Positions 14,101 to 22,970 of a DNA stretch of 64,000 nucleotides are shown in pieces (within the stretch, counting starts at the first letter, position 1; every line of letters begins with the position of its first letter). The notes below the pieces were generated by a model. It saw only the letters and a list, made by a program, of their open reading frames with translations. It ran no database searches and was not told the DNA's origin. The position numbers and the translations under genes are program-made. This DNA is from Tubiluchus corallicola (Eukaryota; Priapulida; Priapulimorpha; Priapulimorphida; Tubiluchidae): assembly GCA_030141605.1 (NCBI GenBank), contig JAQGDQ010000003.1, forward strand, positions 186,001 to 250,000. Reading direction: 5' to 3'.

Positions 14101-17100
14101 CCACATAGTTCAGTAAGTAATTGTAAGGTAAATGATAAAAATGTATGAACTTTGATACCAAATTTATTTAAAACAAGGAAGTTTACTTGACTTCAAAATG
14201 CATCTTCAGCTACCTCTTCTTACCTTTTTCCTGTAAAAACAAAAACATATCATATTCAGGCAATTTATTATGAATTGTTATCAAGTTAAGTCACAGAACT
14301 AAAACCTATATTGTTATCGATTCATTAATAAAATCATATAAAAAGTGTCAGTCACTAATGGTTCTTAACCACTTTGAGATGTATATACTGCCCGTATACA
14401 TTTTCAATAAACGAGAAAAAAGGTTCGGCACTGCTTAACTTTTATAATTCAGCACACACTGTGACTGCTTAGCCTAGTAAAAAAACTAAAAATAAACGAG
14501 AAGATATGCACGAAGTAACCATACATTGCTGATGAGTTGATAAAGTAAGTGACTCTCACTAACAACAGTTGGATGGATGGATGGATGTCACTACAAATGA
14601 TTTGTTACTCATTTCGAATATTAGGGCTCAAAATCTTTATTTAATGCTCAAAAGTTTCATTCAGGGTTTGTCCTCACGTCTACAGACGATGAGAACCTCA
14701 AATATCATTATGAATGGATATCAAAATAAAGATTCCTCTCATTGCTATTACACTTTGCTCCCACCTGTAAAAGAACTTTGAGTTGGGATAAAATCAGAGT
14801 ATATTCAATTTAACAGTTTAGCCTTGTATAAACATTTAAGCTTAAAAAAGATTTCAAACTTGAGAAACTGTTATGTGAAACGTGTACTTGAAAATATTAC
14901 TATGAAAGTTGTAACAATTTTTCGCGTAACTTACTTCTTTCAAAAATTAAAGGAAAATTGCAAATCAATGTCATAAGCTGTTATTATTTAAAAGGCACTC
15001 ATCACTGCCAGAACTTTCATTATCAAAGCAGGACAAGTAAAGTGTTTTCCACAGAACTGAAGCTCTTATCATTAGTCTAGTGAATATAATAACTGAACTA
15101 AACTTTAGGTCAAAATGTCTCTATACAATTTTGTTAGCTTTTGAGGCATAGCATAATCACATTTTCTAATGTCAGGTGTAATTTAAATCAGTGCAGAAAG
15201 TCAATATCACAACATTTTCAAATAAAAAGTCTGAGTTTCTTTCAGAGCCAAATAATGAAGTAATTTTTGCAGAAAACCATTCTCCCTTTCAGCTTCAGTG
15301 CTCAAACTGTTTAATTTTGTTAAAGGAGCACAGCCAGTACAATTGACCACATCCATTCAATGGGCAAATAATGCAGTAAAGTCAATCAACTGCTCATCAC
15401 AAGATAATGCCTGGCAAAGGCAGTTAGACGAATTGAAGCTTTAAGCACAGATTCATCGCTTGTATTGGGTGTATGAAATAGCAGATAAGATTATCCTTGG
15501 TCCGTGCAATCTCATTTAGTATCTTCGCCACCAGTAAAGGGCTTTAGGTAATACTGCCAAAATAACTAACAGAAAGCTTGAACATGTTCAACATCTTGAG
15601 AGCAAAGCGTAAATACTTTTGACGAGCGTACTCATAATTATAAGAAGCAAGCATTAGACTAAAGCAGTCAGACAGAAATTTCACCAGAAAGAAAGTGTGT
15701 ATGGTCCTTTTTCCCACAAAGCTAATATATGCCTTGACAACACAGAGCAGCAAGGGTTACTAGAATGTATGATTGTGCAGAAGCTTACAATGAGCTTTTC
15801 AGGATTGCCCAAGGATTCATCGCTTCTCGCGTTTCGCCTCTTACGCAGAGGAAAACTGCCTGATCAACAAACTCTTCGATGCTGGCAAATTCGATCAGAA
15901 TGGCAAATTGACTACGTGAATGAATTCCTAAGTGCTAACCGTGTGATGGGAAAAGCAAGTATTGTGCGCGCTTGGCTTCCGGGAAAGTGGGAACCGCCTT
16001 CGGGATGAGGCAGCAAATTTGTGAGTGCATCCTCCAATCAACCTCGACAAAAATAACTATAGAAAATATAACTTTGTTGAATACATCTAAGCAGTTCATG
16101 CAGTCTAGCTATTCATTTCAGTTTGCACTCTTAAAAATCAGAGAAAGCTCATAATAATCACTGTACACAGGCAACACAGCGGTGATTAAAGAGCCGATGT
16201 CATTCCAGACAGAATCATCAATCAAGTTTGAAGATGTGAACAATATCAAAACCAGGAATTAATTATTTAAAAGATGTGGAGGAATCAATGCTGCTGACAG
16301 AATCCTTGGGGAGAATAACGCGACTATTACACAATCTGGCCAATTTGATGTGGCTTTTTCCACAAAACGTGGTTAATAAAACTTTAACGTAATTGACACA
16401 CAGTAGTTTGCCAAACATATACACTGAATTCACTTGACTATTTCAATTTAAATTGCTTCAAACTATGCACAAAACGTCTGTACTACTTATTATTGTATTG
16501 CATTTTTCTTCTTTCTCTTGAAAACTAAAATAATTGAAGAGTAGATGTTTTACATGTGATTCCTGAATTGTCTGTCAGTCCGCATGTGGCAAATGTGACA
16601 TCTCGTCATATTTTTGAAACACGAGAGAAGTGAGTTAGAAGAATACCTAATTGTCTACAAAACTATCCTAGGCAATTCTTAAAAATGGAAAATGTGTGCA
16701 GAAATGCGCCACTTACAAGTATTAATTTAATGGCAGGCATTAAATATCAAACTCATAATCTAACCATTGGTTATACAAGAATGAGACTGAACAGTAGTAA
16801 TTTAACTACTATAGCAACTATTGATAGACCGTGATGGTTCTGTAGCATGCTACAAGTTGTTAATACTATTACGGACACTAATTTCATTTTATGATGATTG
16901 AGTCCCAGCCACATCTATCTGGCTTCCACATCAGGACAGACTTGGCAGCAAATTGCCAGGCAGTGCAAATTATGGTTACATAAGAGACCTGCTCCTGCAT
17001 ACTGTAGTTTGCTCAGCGTATCAGATTATACTTAATGGGAAGTCTTCAGTTTTACTATTGTTTAAGAGCTACCACGTCTCAGACTGATCTATTAGTTCAG

Positions 17101-20100
17101 ATATCTGAAACTGAAATAGGCCTGCTATTTTTTAAAATTATTGGACTGTTTTACATTAAATAAATGTCATTAATTTTCATGCTGTATGCTCGTAGCCATA
17201 CGAACTTTGATAAAAAACACATCCTTTTTGAAAGAGAAACTACACAACCTAATCATGATGTCAACACGTTTAATCCAGTGACAAACCTAAAATTTGAGAT
17301 TAGGTCTTAGTTTAGGTCTGTAGGATTTTCGTGTTTCACTGTCAAAGTTACACCGTACAATTGTAATATTATACTGTTCACGTTGTTTCAACACTGCTAC
17401 ATTCTTGCTTTGCAAAATTATATTATTTGGACCCAACAGTAATATTACTCTAGGCCAACGACCTAAGTCAAAATGAAACAGCATAGTAAATCATCAATAC
17501 TATACTGTGGTTTCTCTTAAGATATATTTCGCCAGTTAAGGCATCATCAGCTATGGAACAAGAGAAACAACCAAATTTGTAAGAAAAGGTTGGAATAACA
17601 ATTCTTACAACTTTTTTTTATTAATTTCGACTGTTTCTCTTGTTCTGATGAGCTCCTTGACGATGAAATATATCCTAATGGGAAACCACAATGCAGTGTT
17701 GACGATTTACTATTACACTAATTTCAGAATGATGTGTGCTACTGCTGGACAATGAAACAGGGTCTAAAATTCTTTATGTTCCTTTGAATTAAGTCAGTAA
17801 GTTGCACTCAAATGTATACGTAAGAAGCAGGTTGTTAACTGTACTGCATTATTTGTCTCCATTGTACAATCTTATTTAATTAGCATTTAATCGATTGCAG
17901 ACAAAATTATAAATACATAAACAAGGTGTCTCATAACCCCCTAATTATTTAAAAATTTGTTAATACATGTATAGCAACTACAAGAAAACCACGTGGCAAT
18001 TTGGCTGCTGAGTTTACAATTCATGAAAGTTTTGGTGCACCACAATTTAGCTTCATAAGCCTATCAGAAAGTTCTCTAGTACACTTGAAAGTGACCAATA
18101 CATTTTTTGAAACAAACAAAGCCACCTATTTAAATATTCTTGGCCAAGTGACCATGGATAACATTTCGGAAGTAAGAGAAGCACTTGTATTTTTCTGAGT
18201 TCTACAATTAAAGTTTTGTGCTTTTTCTTCTGCTACCATGCTGATATTAGAGCAGAGGTTAAGAGAAAGCCTGTATATGCCACTAAGATGCAAGACCTTC
18301 ACACACTAAGAGCATGGCTGCAAGTAATATAGTATTTATTAATACACCTTATTATGATTAACTACTTTTTTATTTTTACTAATGGATACATAACGCTTTT
18401 CCTCAAAAATTAATAACCATTTAAGAATAAGATAAACACTATGTCTGAAGTTGTGAAAAACAGTATGCATTTCACTCAAACTGCCAAATATCATTAGCAT
18501 TAAACGTGCGTATGCATACAATTATTAATCAAATGTGTAATATTTCAGGGTTTTTACTAACACTTTACTTCACTCTCTTTCACGTCTTTTTGTTGGCTTT
18601 CTTAATCTTCAATCATTTCACATGAGTTCATTCTAAAAAGATGCTTTTCTAAGTTTCTAACATGTAGTCTTGAGTTTAAAACAATTACAAGATATTCAGC
18701 TTATTCTAGACTATATGACATATTCCATGTAATCTGACCAGTCCTCAATAGCAGGTTCACCTTCCGCATTGTAAATGAAAGGAATTCGCTGAACTATTGC
18801 ATCAGAAACTTCCAAAAGTTCAGCAGTTGAAAAGATAGTTTGAAAAAACATGAAGTACAAGTAACACACAAAAATGACACATTACACAGCAATGCAAACG
18901 AAAGCAGCAACATAACATTAGCACAACACCTTTCAACAGGTTCTTGGAAGTTTTCAATTCGACACGAATTTCCCACAAAATTTACTTGAAAAAAGTTCAA
19001 GAGAAAACGTGTTAGTTAGACGTATAGTAGACAATCTAGCACCAAATGTCCATCTAATTGCTTTACTTTTACAAACTAATACGGAATGCGAGGCATACGA
19101 TTACTCACTTAATGAGTTTTTTCTGCCCAAGTGGCTGGACATGTTGTTTAGAACATAATTTAGTATTGCAATGGAGCCCTTTGCACGAATAAGTTACATA
19201 GAATGACACTTAGCACAGTTATAGAATCTATTTATCACAAAAAATGAAAATTATAAGTTACTCTATTTTTTGTGATATTGCAATACAAACTGGCTAAAAA
19301 CGTATTACATGAACAATAAGAACGAGACAAGCTTCGAGGAAAAACAGATCTGTTTATAAAGTTGCATCACATGCAAGTACATGTAACCCAAAAAAAGAAG
19401 ATACAACAGTTGGAACCAATGTTTATCGCATCATCAAGAGTCCAATGAATTAACTTACAGTAATTTTAGTTCTGGACTTTCTAAAGTAGGGCTTAAAGGA
19501 AAATCGAACTCAATTCTAAACTGTAAGTCAAAACAATCGACTCTTTAAAATATTGAGACTCTTTAAAACAATTGTGACTTACGTGAAAGAATTATTACCA
19601 CAGAACAGTAACTTCATGTTCCTGTGGCTAGTTCTTCACTGTTACATGCATTTCACCATTCATTCGTTAGACGGGCACTAGCATCTGCATTTTGGAAATG
19701 CATTGTATGAAAATCGGGTGCTGTACCTTAAGTTCACAGTTAATATACACATTTGAGAGCTCACGCATGAATACCTGTGCAGTAAATTTAAAATTTAAAT
19801 TTTTATCTTAAAATTCGCTGAGTTTTTGTATATTACACTGAATGTTGTACAGTAGCACCGTACTTCAATTTTCACTTTTGCAAACACGTTCAACAGGCTC
19901 ATGGAATGTTTTTGCTGTTGAAAATTGGGTTCGTTTGTGACATCATCAACTGGGCTTGCCAGCCGTTAACCAAGTTTTTAATCTATTATTGAATTATCAG
20001 AAATGCTTTGGCATTATTATAAGTGTTAAAATGTATACATCTTACCGTACTACAAAATGGAGTAGGAATTGAAACATAGTTCTGTTTTGCTCTAAATTAA

Positions 20101-21673
20101 TGTACTTGCAGCACATTTTAAAATCGCTTACATTTTTTCGAGTCTAATGCTTTGTTTTACCAGGAGAAGCAGTTAAACTCATTAACTTTTGATGTAAAAA
20201 CAAAATGCTTTGTGCCATCTCGATTTTTCAATACCAGACATCACCAGTATTAAACATGCACAACCATCTTAGCATCTACGTTACAAACAAGCAGCGTCTA
20301 ATGTAGTTACAGATGCTTCCTAGCTGTTCCACCTTATTTCTTTTTTGTTTTGTCATTAACTTTTATCTATCATTTTTAATTCAGTAGTTGGTGTGCAAAT
20401 CAGTGACTACCAAATGACTCTTTTTCTTTAGGTGAAGTTTTTTTGGGACACAAAATTTGCAGCCATATACTCCTCAAATCTTCACTTAAAAGAGATTTAA
20501 GAGATCTCAAAATTCATTGATTTTTGTGACGCATACATTGTATATGTTTGTATGGGAGTTGTTCTGTGCAAAATTTACTGGGAGTTTGTGGTATCGCTAG
20601 TGGGCGACCATAGTTGAGAGGAAAGGTCAGGGGTCACGGAAAGTGTGGCGATTAGAAAAATGACGTTGTTTGAATAATGAGCATTTAAAACATTAAAATC
20701 CTTTTACATATATCTTCTTTCTGTTCAAATGAGCAATATGACAGAGTTATATCGAATATATTATATCGAACTTCAAATTGTAATTAGGCAAGGGTAGCCT
20801 CACACATGACTGAATGGTTATTATACGCACAGAATGGTGCGCTTCGAAAGGCTACGACACGACCAGCCATACTAATGTAGCTTCAAAATTTGAGAAATTG
20901 CTGTTTAAATGCCATGTTTGTTCTAAAAAGTGTTAAATTGTTTTGCTGAAAGATTGTTTTTACCATTTTACCATCTCTGCAACCGTAGTATTAGTCCTTA
21001 GGACTTTACACTGATACGTAGTTTTAGTATCTCACCAAAAAACATCTCAGTTTTGAAGTCATTAACTAACTAGTCCCTTTGGTATGTTTCTATTTTAGCT
21101 GTGTAACATGCATCAGCTATAATTTGGAAATTTAGTTTTTGAGGATGGGGAAAAGATGACAACCATGTTTTGTTGTACATGTGTATATTAGGGTATGATT
21201 GATCTTTTAAGATAAACGTGTTAAAGAATTAATGTTTATCAACAGAAAAATAATTTGATACTGTAGTCAGTGAGTTTTATTAGTAATCAAATAACTACAC
21301 AGTTTAGTCTTTGTCACTGAAGTGATAGCTGGAGAAGCGATCCCAGTGCAGTTTCAACATATCATTTTTGTTTTCTGACATTATAAATGCATGCTAGCGC
21401 ATCATTTGGGAATTTATAACAAGTTTTCTTGCTGTTGGCATTGGCATTACAGCATGCAGCCAGATGCATAACAACTTTCTGTTCTTATTAAACGTGACAG
21501 TATGAGAATAGATACATTCAGAAATTACGGACAAGAATAGTGGCTAACGCATTCTATTTCAAAACAAAAAATGCCACTTTAATGCTATATTATGGTACAA
21601 AGTAACTTACATGTCCTGCATCACAAGTTACCAAAATCACAGCAAGTATCAACAGATATCCATAATACTGCAT
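2102..21673 (-). CDS. FSTL1: Follistatin-like 1 (FSTL1), 12 coding exons, 341 aa
   Basis: Secreted glycoprotein of the SPARC/follistatin family; FSTL1 in vertebrates modulates BMP/TGF-beta signalling outside the cell (family knowledge). Coding exons, in transcript order: 21673-21611, 14230-14224, 11088-10970, 10287-10179, 6909-6859, 6543-6446, 5019-4886, 4439-4327, 3930-3867, 3422-3349, 3022-2919, 2191-2102. All junctions are GT-AG and all phases match, giving 1026 nt including the TAG stop. Domains: signal peptide 1 to about 20, follistatin/Kazal module about 31-98, EF-hand loops 159-170 and 206-217, VWC-like cysteine cluster about 233-268, lysine/arginine-rich tail 313-341. A possible N-glycosylation site is N179-S-T. 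Human FSTL1 is 308 aa, so this is slightly longer, mainly at the basic C-terminus. The domain order and phrases such as GLCVDAL and [14 protein letters not shown] identify FSTL1 rather than SPARC or follistatin. Co-orthology to other FSTL proteins is not excluded. Confidence 0.93.
2919..3022 (-). CDS. FSTL1: FSTL1 exon 11: acidic helical segment
   Basis: Encodes 34 codons (residues 279-312), beginning [20 protein letters not shown]. It corresponds to the poorly conserved C-terminal EEEMTRYVQELQKH region of human FSTL1. Acceptor ATGTGTTTTAG, donor GTAAGT; phases match both sides. Confidence 0.88.
3349..3422 (-). CDS. FSTL1: FSTL1 exon 10: VWC-like cysteines
   Basis: Encodes residues 254-277, beginning [20 protein letters not shown]; human has [20 protein letters not shown]. 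Acceptor GTTTTACAG, donor GTAAAC. Confidence 0.94.
3867..3930 (-). CDS. FSTL1: FSTL1 exon 9: start of VWC-like domain
   Basis: Encodes [20 protein letters not shown] (residues 233-252); human has [20 protein letters not shown]. Acceptor ATTTTTAG, donor GTGTGT (weak but conserved phase). Confidence 0.94.
4327..4439 (-). CDS. FSTL1: FSTL1 exon 8: EF-hand 2
   Basis: Encodes residues 195-231, starting [20 protein letters not shown]; human has [20 protein letters not shown]. The loop [12 protein letters not shown] (206-217) has D-D-D at positions 1, 3, 5 and E at 12. Acceptor TTTTGCCAG, donor GTAATT. Confidence 0.95.
4886..5019 (-). CDS. FSTL1: FSTL1 exon 7: EF-hand 1
   Basis: Encodes residues 150-193. 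The loop [12 protein letters not shown] (159-170) carries acidic ligands at loop positions 1, 3, 5, 9 and 12. N179-S-T is a possible glycosylation site close to where human FSTL1 has NET. Donor GTAAGC, acceptor AATCCTGCAG. The exon ends TEIL plus two bases of R194. Confidence 0.95.
5118..5790. repeat. Imperfect tandem repeat, four units of about 150-240 bp
   Basis: Each unit contains a TATAGTTGCAACTG-type start, then CCCTC(A/C)CCTG, (T)AAAAT(G/A)TTTTTGTC, TTGTCA and ATGACAGGTCACT; starts are near 5125, 5358, 5530 and 5665. Lies in the FSTL1 intron 5020-6445. Units are diverged and vary in length, so it is an old minisatellite-like duplication. Confidence 0.7.
6446..6543 (-). CDS. FSTL1: FSTL1 exon 6: first helix of the extracellular calcium domain
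   Basis: Encodes residues 118-149, starting [20 protein letters not shown]. It aligns with human [22 protein letters not shown]. Acceptor GTTTATAG, donor GTAATA, phases 2 to 0. The segment leads directly into EF-hand 1. Confidence 0.92.
6859..6909 (-). CDS. FSTL1: FSTL1 exon 5: charged linker
   Basis: A 51-nt exon encoding [16 protein letters not shown] (residues 101-116). It is a short charged, possibly helical linker between the Kazal module and the EF-hand domain; the human protein has a different linker here (KEKKSVSPSAS). Acceptor TTATTTCAG, donor GTACGT. The assignment rests mostly on phase compatibility with both neighbours. Confidence 0.85.
8150..8600 (+). repeat. Dispersed repeat family A, copy 1
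   Basis: Begins TGTTATCACTTAAACTTAG and ends near CCCAGAAGGCTTGGCCTTTC. The same ordered blocks occur at 61425-61930, and in reverse at 33295-33560. No open frame; possibly a non-autonomous DNA transposon, but no terminal inverted repeats were established. Confidence 0.75.
9940..10078. repeat. Tandem repeat of about 42 bp, three units
   Basis: The phrase AACTTAAAACCTATTCTGTC followed by AACTTAATGACAACATTCTG recurs about three times. It lies about 100 bp downstream of the Kazal exon in transcript direction, inside the intron. Confidence 0.8.
10179..10287 (-). CDS. FSTL1: FSTL1 exon 4: Kazal subdomain
   Basis: Encodes residues 64-99: [20 protein letters not shown] followed by a segment ending YEGEC. 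This is the Kazal signature (CGSDxxTYxNxCxLxxxAC). Phase 0 start after TTCAG; phase 1 end before GTATTC. A 42-bp tandem repeat lies about 100 bp downstream in the intron. Confidence 0.95.
10970..11088 (-). CDS. FSTL1: FSTL1 exon 3: follistatin N-terminal subdomain
   Basis: This exon encodes 39 complete codons (residues 25-63). It has six cysteines in the follistatin EGF-like spacing, including LCENVDCGK and [13 protein letters not shown]. Acceptor GTTGTTTTAG, donor GTACCG. It matches the human segment around CANVFCGAGREC and CLCIEQCKPHKR. Confidence 0.93.
12870..13022. mobile_element. Small foldback element with telomere-like core, copy 1
   Basis: Outer arms are complementary: GGTAAAAAAGTCGG and AAAAGTCACAGGAAAA on the left, TTCTTGTGACTTTATTACC on the right. 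The centre (12919-12960) is a run of CCTAA/CCTAG-type repeats. The sequence CCCTAGCCAAAATTAATTGT recurs almost exactly at 60116. Non-autonomous foldback/MITE type. Confidence 0.65.
12919..12960. repeat. Degenerate telomere-like CCCTAA repeats
   Basis: About seven hexamer-like units (CCCTAATCTTAACTCTAATC, then CTAGCCCTAACCCTACCCTA). They sit inside the foldback element and are shared in reduced form with the 60.1-kb copy, so they are part of that element rather than an internal telomere scar. Confidence 0.7.
13515..14009. mobile_element. MITE with 28-bp perfect terminal inverted repeats
   Basis: The left end begins AGTTACCGTATATACTCGCA and continues TATAAGCC (13515-13542). The exact reverse complement occupies 13982-14009. 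Between them the motif GTCGGCTTATATGCG recurs at about 13581, 13904 and 13965. Length 495 bp, no transposase frame. It lies in FSTL1 intron 2, about 215 bp from the microexon. Confidence 0.9.
14224..14230 (-). CDS. FSTL1: FSTL1 7-nt microexon
   Basis: On the minus strand, GTTTTTACAG precedes GAAAAAG, which is followed by GTAAGAAG: a strong acceptor and a strong donor only 7 nt apart. The signal-peptide exon ends in phase 0 and the next recognisable exon begins with GT completing a codon, so direct splicing would shift the frame. Inserting GAAAAAG gives E-K-G and restores it exactly. The position is the short charged linker between signal peptide and first cysteine (RSKSK in human). No transcript evidence is available here. 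Confidence 0.72.
14571..14587. repeat. (GGAT)n short microsatellite
   Basis: Four GGAT units in FSTL1 intron 1. Confidence 0.8.
15690..16370 (+). other. Possible decayed coding sequence, unrecognised
   Basis: This stretch is GC-richer than its surroundings and shows coding-like phrases in shifting plus-strand frames. Examples are [20 protein letters not shown] near 15850-15910 and [17 protein letters not shown] near 16285-16340, broken by many stops. The longest open frame is 103 codons (15697-16008). I cannot assign a family. It could be an old processed gene fragment in FSTL1 intron 1 or chance composition. Confidence 0.3.
17484..17713. mobile_element. Near-palindromic MITE, about 230 bp
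   Basis: The left arm (ATAGTAAATCATCAATACTA, then GTGGTTTCTCTTAAGATATA) pairs with the reverse complement of the right arm (AATAGTAAATCGTCAACACT, then GTGGTTTCCCATTAGGATAT). Further in, GGAACAAGAGAAACA pairs with TGTTTCTCTTGTTC. Nearly the whole element folds into one hairpin. No coding capacity; lies in FSTL1 intron 1. Confidence 0.85.
19130..19345 (+). repeat. Dispersed repeat family C, copy 2
   Basis: Second copy of the repeat at the window start, in FSTL1 intron 1, same orientation. It shares the TTTAGAACA block, an ATAGAATCTATTT block and the TTACATGAACAATAA block, separated by diverged sequence. Confidence 0.6.
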
Positions 21674-21682
21674 CTTCCAATC
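21611..21682 (-). CDS. FSTL1: FSTL1 first coding exon: start codon and signal peptide
   Basis: The minus strand reads acceptor TTTTTGTTAG, then a 9-nt leader, then ATG at 21673-21671. It encodes 21 residues beginning [17 protein letters not shown], a classic hydrophobic signal sequence, and ends in phase 0 before donor GTAAGT. An acceptor upstream of the ATG implies at least one further non-coding 5' exon. The following intron is about 7.4 kb, the longest in the gene. Confidence 0.88.
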
Positions 21683-22370
21683 CTAACAAAAATACGTCAT
21701 AGCAATTAGCATCGAACAGTGTGCGACGCATGCTACTGTACCCAACTGCCATTAATAATTCAATTAATTGATAATATGATATTAACAATTAAATAAACTC
21801 CGACTATGGTTAGTGACTGCCTTCAAACAGAGGCAGATTAAAAAACACCACCTCCGGCTTTACTTTAGTCGGTGTGCCTTCTTAGACCACACCAGAACCC
21901 CATCTGCCCACTTTCGCACATGTTGTGCAGTCGTAAATAAAATTTTATTAAACCAATAACAAAACCAATCATTTATGACACATAACTTAAACAGAAGACA
22001 TTCGAAAAGTAATTTACACTAACCATCACAACTCGCATTCACGACACTACTCTGTCTCTCTCTGCAGTACAACTTTCTACAATAAACGGCTGACGGGCTG
22101 AGTGGTTCTCTCACTAGGTGCCGCCACATCACAATTTCAGTTTAACACCATAATGATTCCCCCACCAACGCACGATCACATCACATGTTCGTCAGCGTCA
22201 CGGTTCATGTACAGTACATGATACAGATAGTGGTAGGAATTTACGTTAACGAATTGTGTTTTTGAAAGTTATTTTATCCAGTAGTTAGGTTTGCGTGAAT
22301 TCTGCTGTTAAAGTTTTTTTTTTACTTTTCACGTTGTAACTTTTTGTATTTTCAACTTTGGCACCAGGTA
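21683..22370. promoter_or_regulatory. Likely FSTL1 5' exon and promoter region
   Basis: The exon carrying the start codon is preceded by a splice acceptor, so the transcription start lies upstream. A possible minus-strand donor (GATG, then GTTAGT) is near 22030. The sequence around 22040-22200 is less AT-rich and has more CpG than the introns. A plus-strand GTAAGG donor-like site follows GGCACCAG at 22368. Placement is inference from splice logic, not from a recognised core promoter. Confidence 0.35.
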
Positions 22371-22970
22371 AGGTTTAATGCATATAACTCACAAGGGTTA
22401 CAGAAATCCCGCTCACTTCAGCAGCTTTGTCAATTGTTCACAATTTTGGGCGCGAATTTCTTATCGCCAAATTAAAGGTTAAAGTGTTCAAGCAAACGGA
22501 TTTTTAGTAACTCAGCAGCTCGTATTTATTAACTTTAAATAAAGTGTAGGAATTAGGATACCTGTACGGCTATAATTTGGTGATAACCATCCTAGGGCAA
22601 TTAGGGTACTTTACAAGACAGTGACGAGTTGAAATAGCATTGCCTAACAATTATAGTAATTTTTGTCGTACTTAACTATAGACATGTCTGTTTAAAAATG
22701 TGAAACTGTGTGAAATTGTGAAAAATGTGAAACTGTGTGAAACATAACAATGTGAAACTGTTGTGCTAAATATAAGTTGTGCTTCATGATAGGATTGTTT
22801 AGTGTTATGTACAATAAGGAAGTTATTGCTTGTTTGTTTGAGAGGTTAACGATAACTATGTAAAGAATCATTCAAGTCCAAATAAATATGCCTATAAAAA
22901 GCTATCCATGTTTAGCTTTTTTATGATGTTATGTGGCATTTATTAATGTTTCTTATACAGTTGGTTGAAA

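Larger units (their letters stand above)
11089..14223. other. FSTL1 intron 2, non-coding
   Basis: Holds the foldback element at 12.87 kb and the 495-bp MITE. No exon-like or RNA-gene sequence recognised elsewhere in it. Confidence 0.6.
14231..21610. other. FSTL1 intron 1, 7.4 kb
   Basis: Longest FSTL1 intron. It contains the 230-bp palindromic MITE, repeat family C copy 2 and the possible decayed coding stretch at 15.7-16.4 kb. A 65-codon open stretch at 18001-18198 has no recognisable domain or splice context. Confidence 0.55.

Noticed and set aside
18001-18198. 65-codon frame inside FSTL1 intron 1
   Set aside because: No ATG, no domain and no phase-compatible splice sites with the gene.
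22300-22375. GGCACCAG followed by GTAAGG, considered as SLC37A2 coding exon 1
   Set aside because: ATG codons upstream are closed by stops before the donor; it could only be an untranslated exon.
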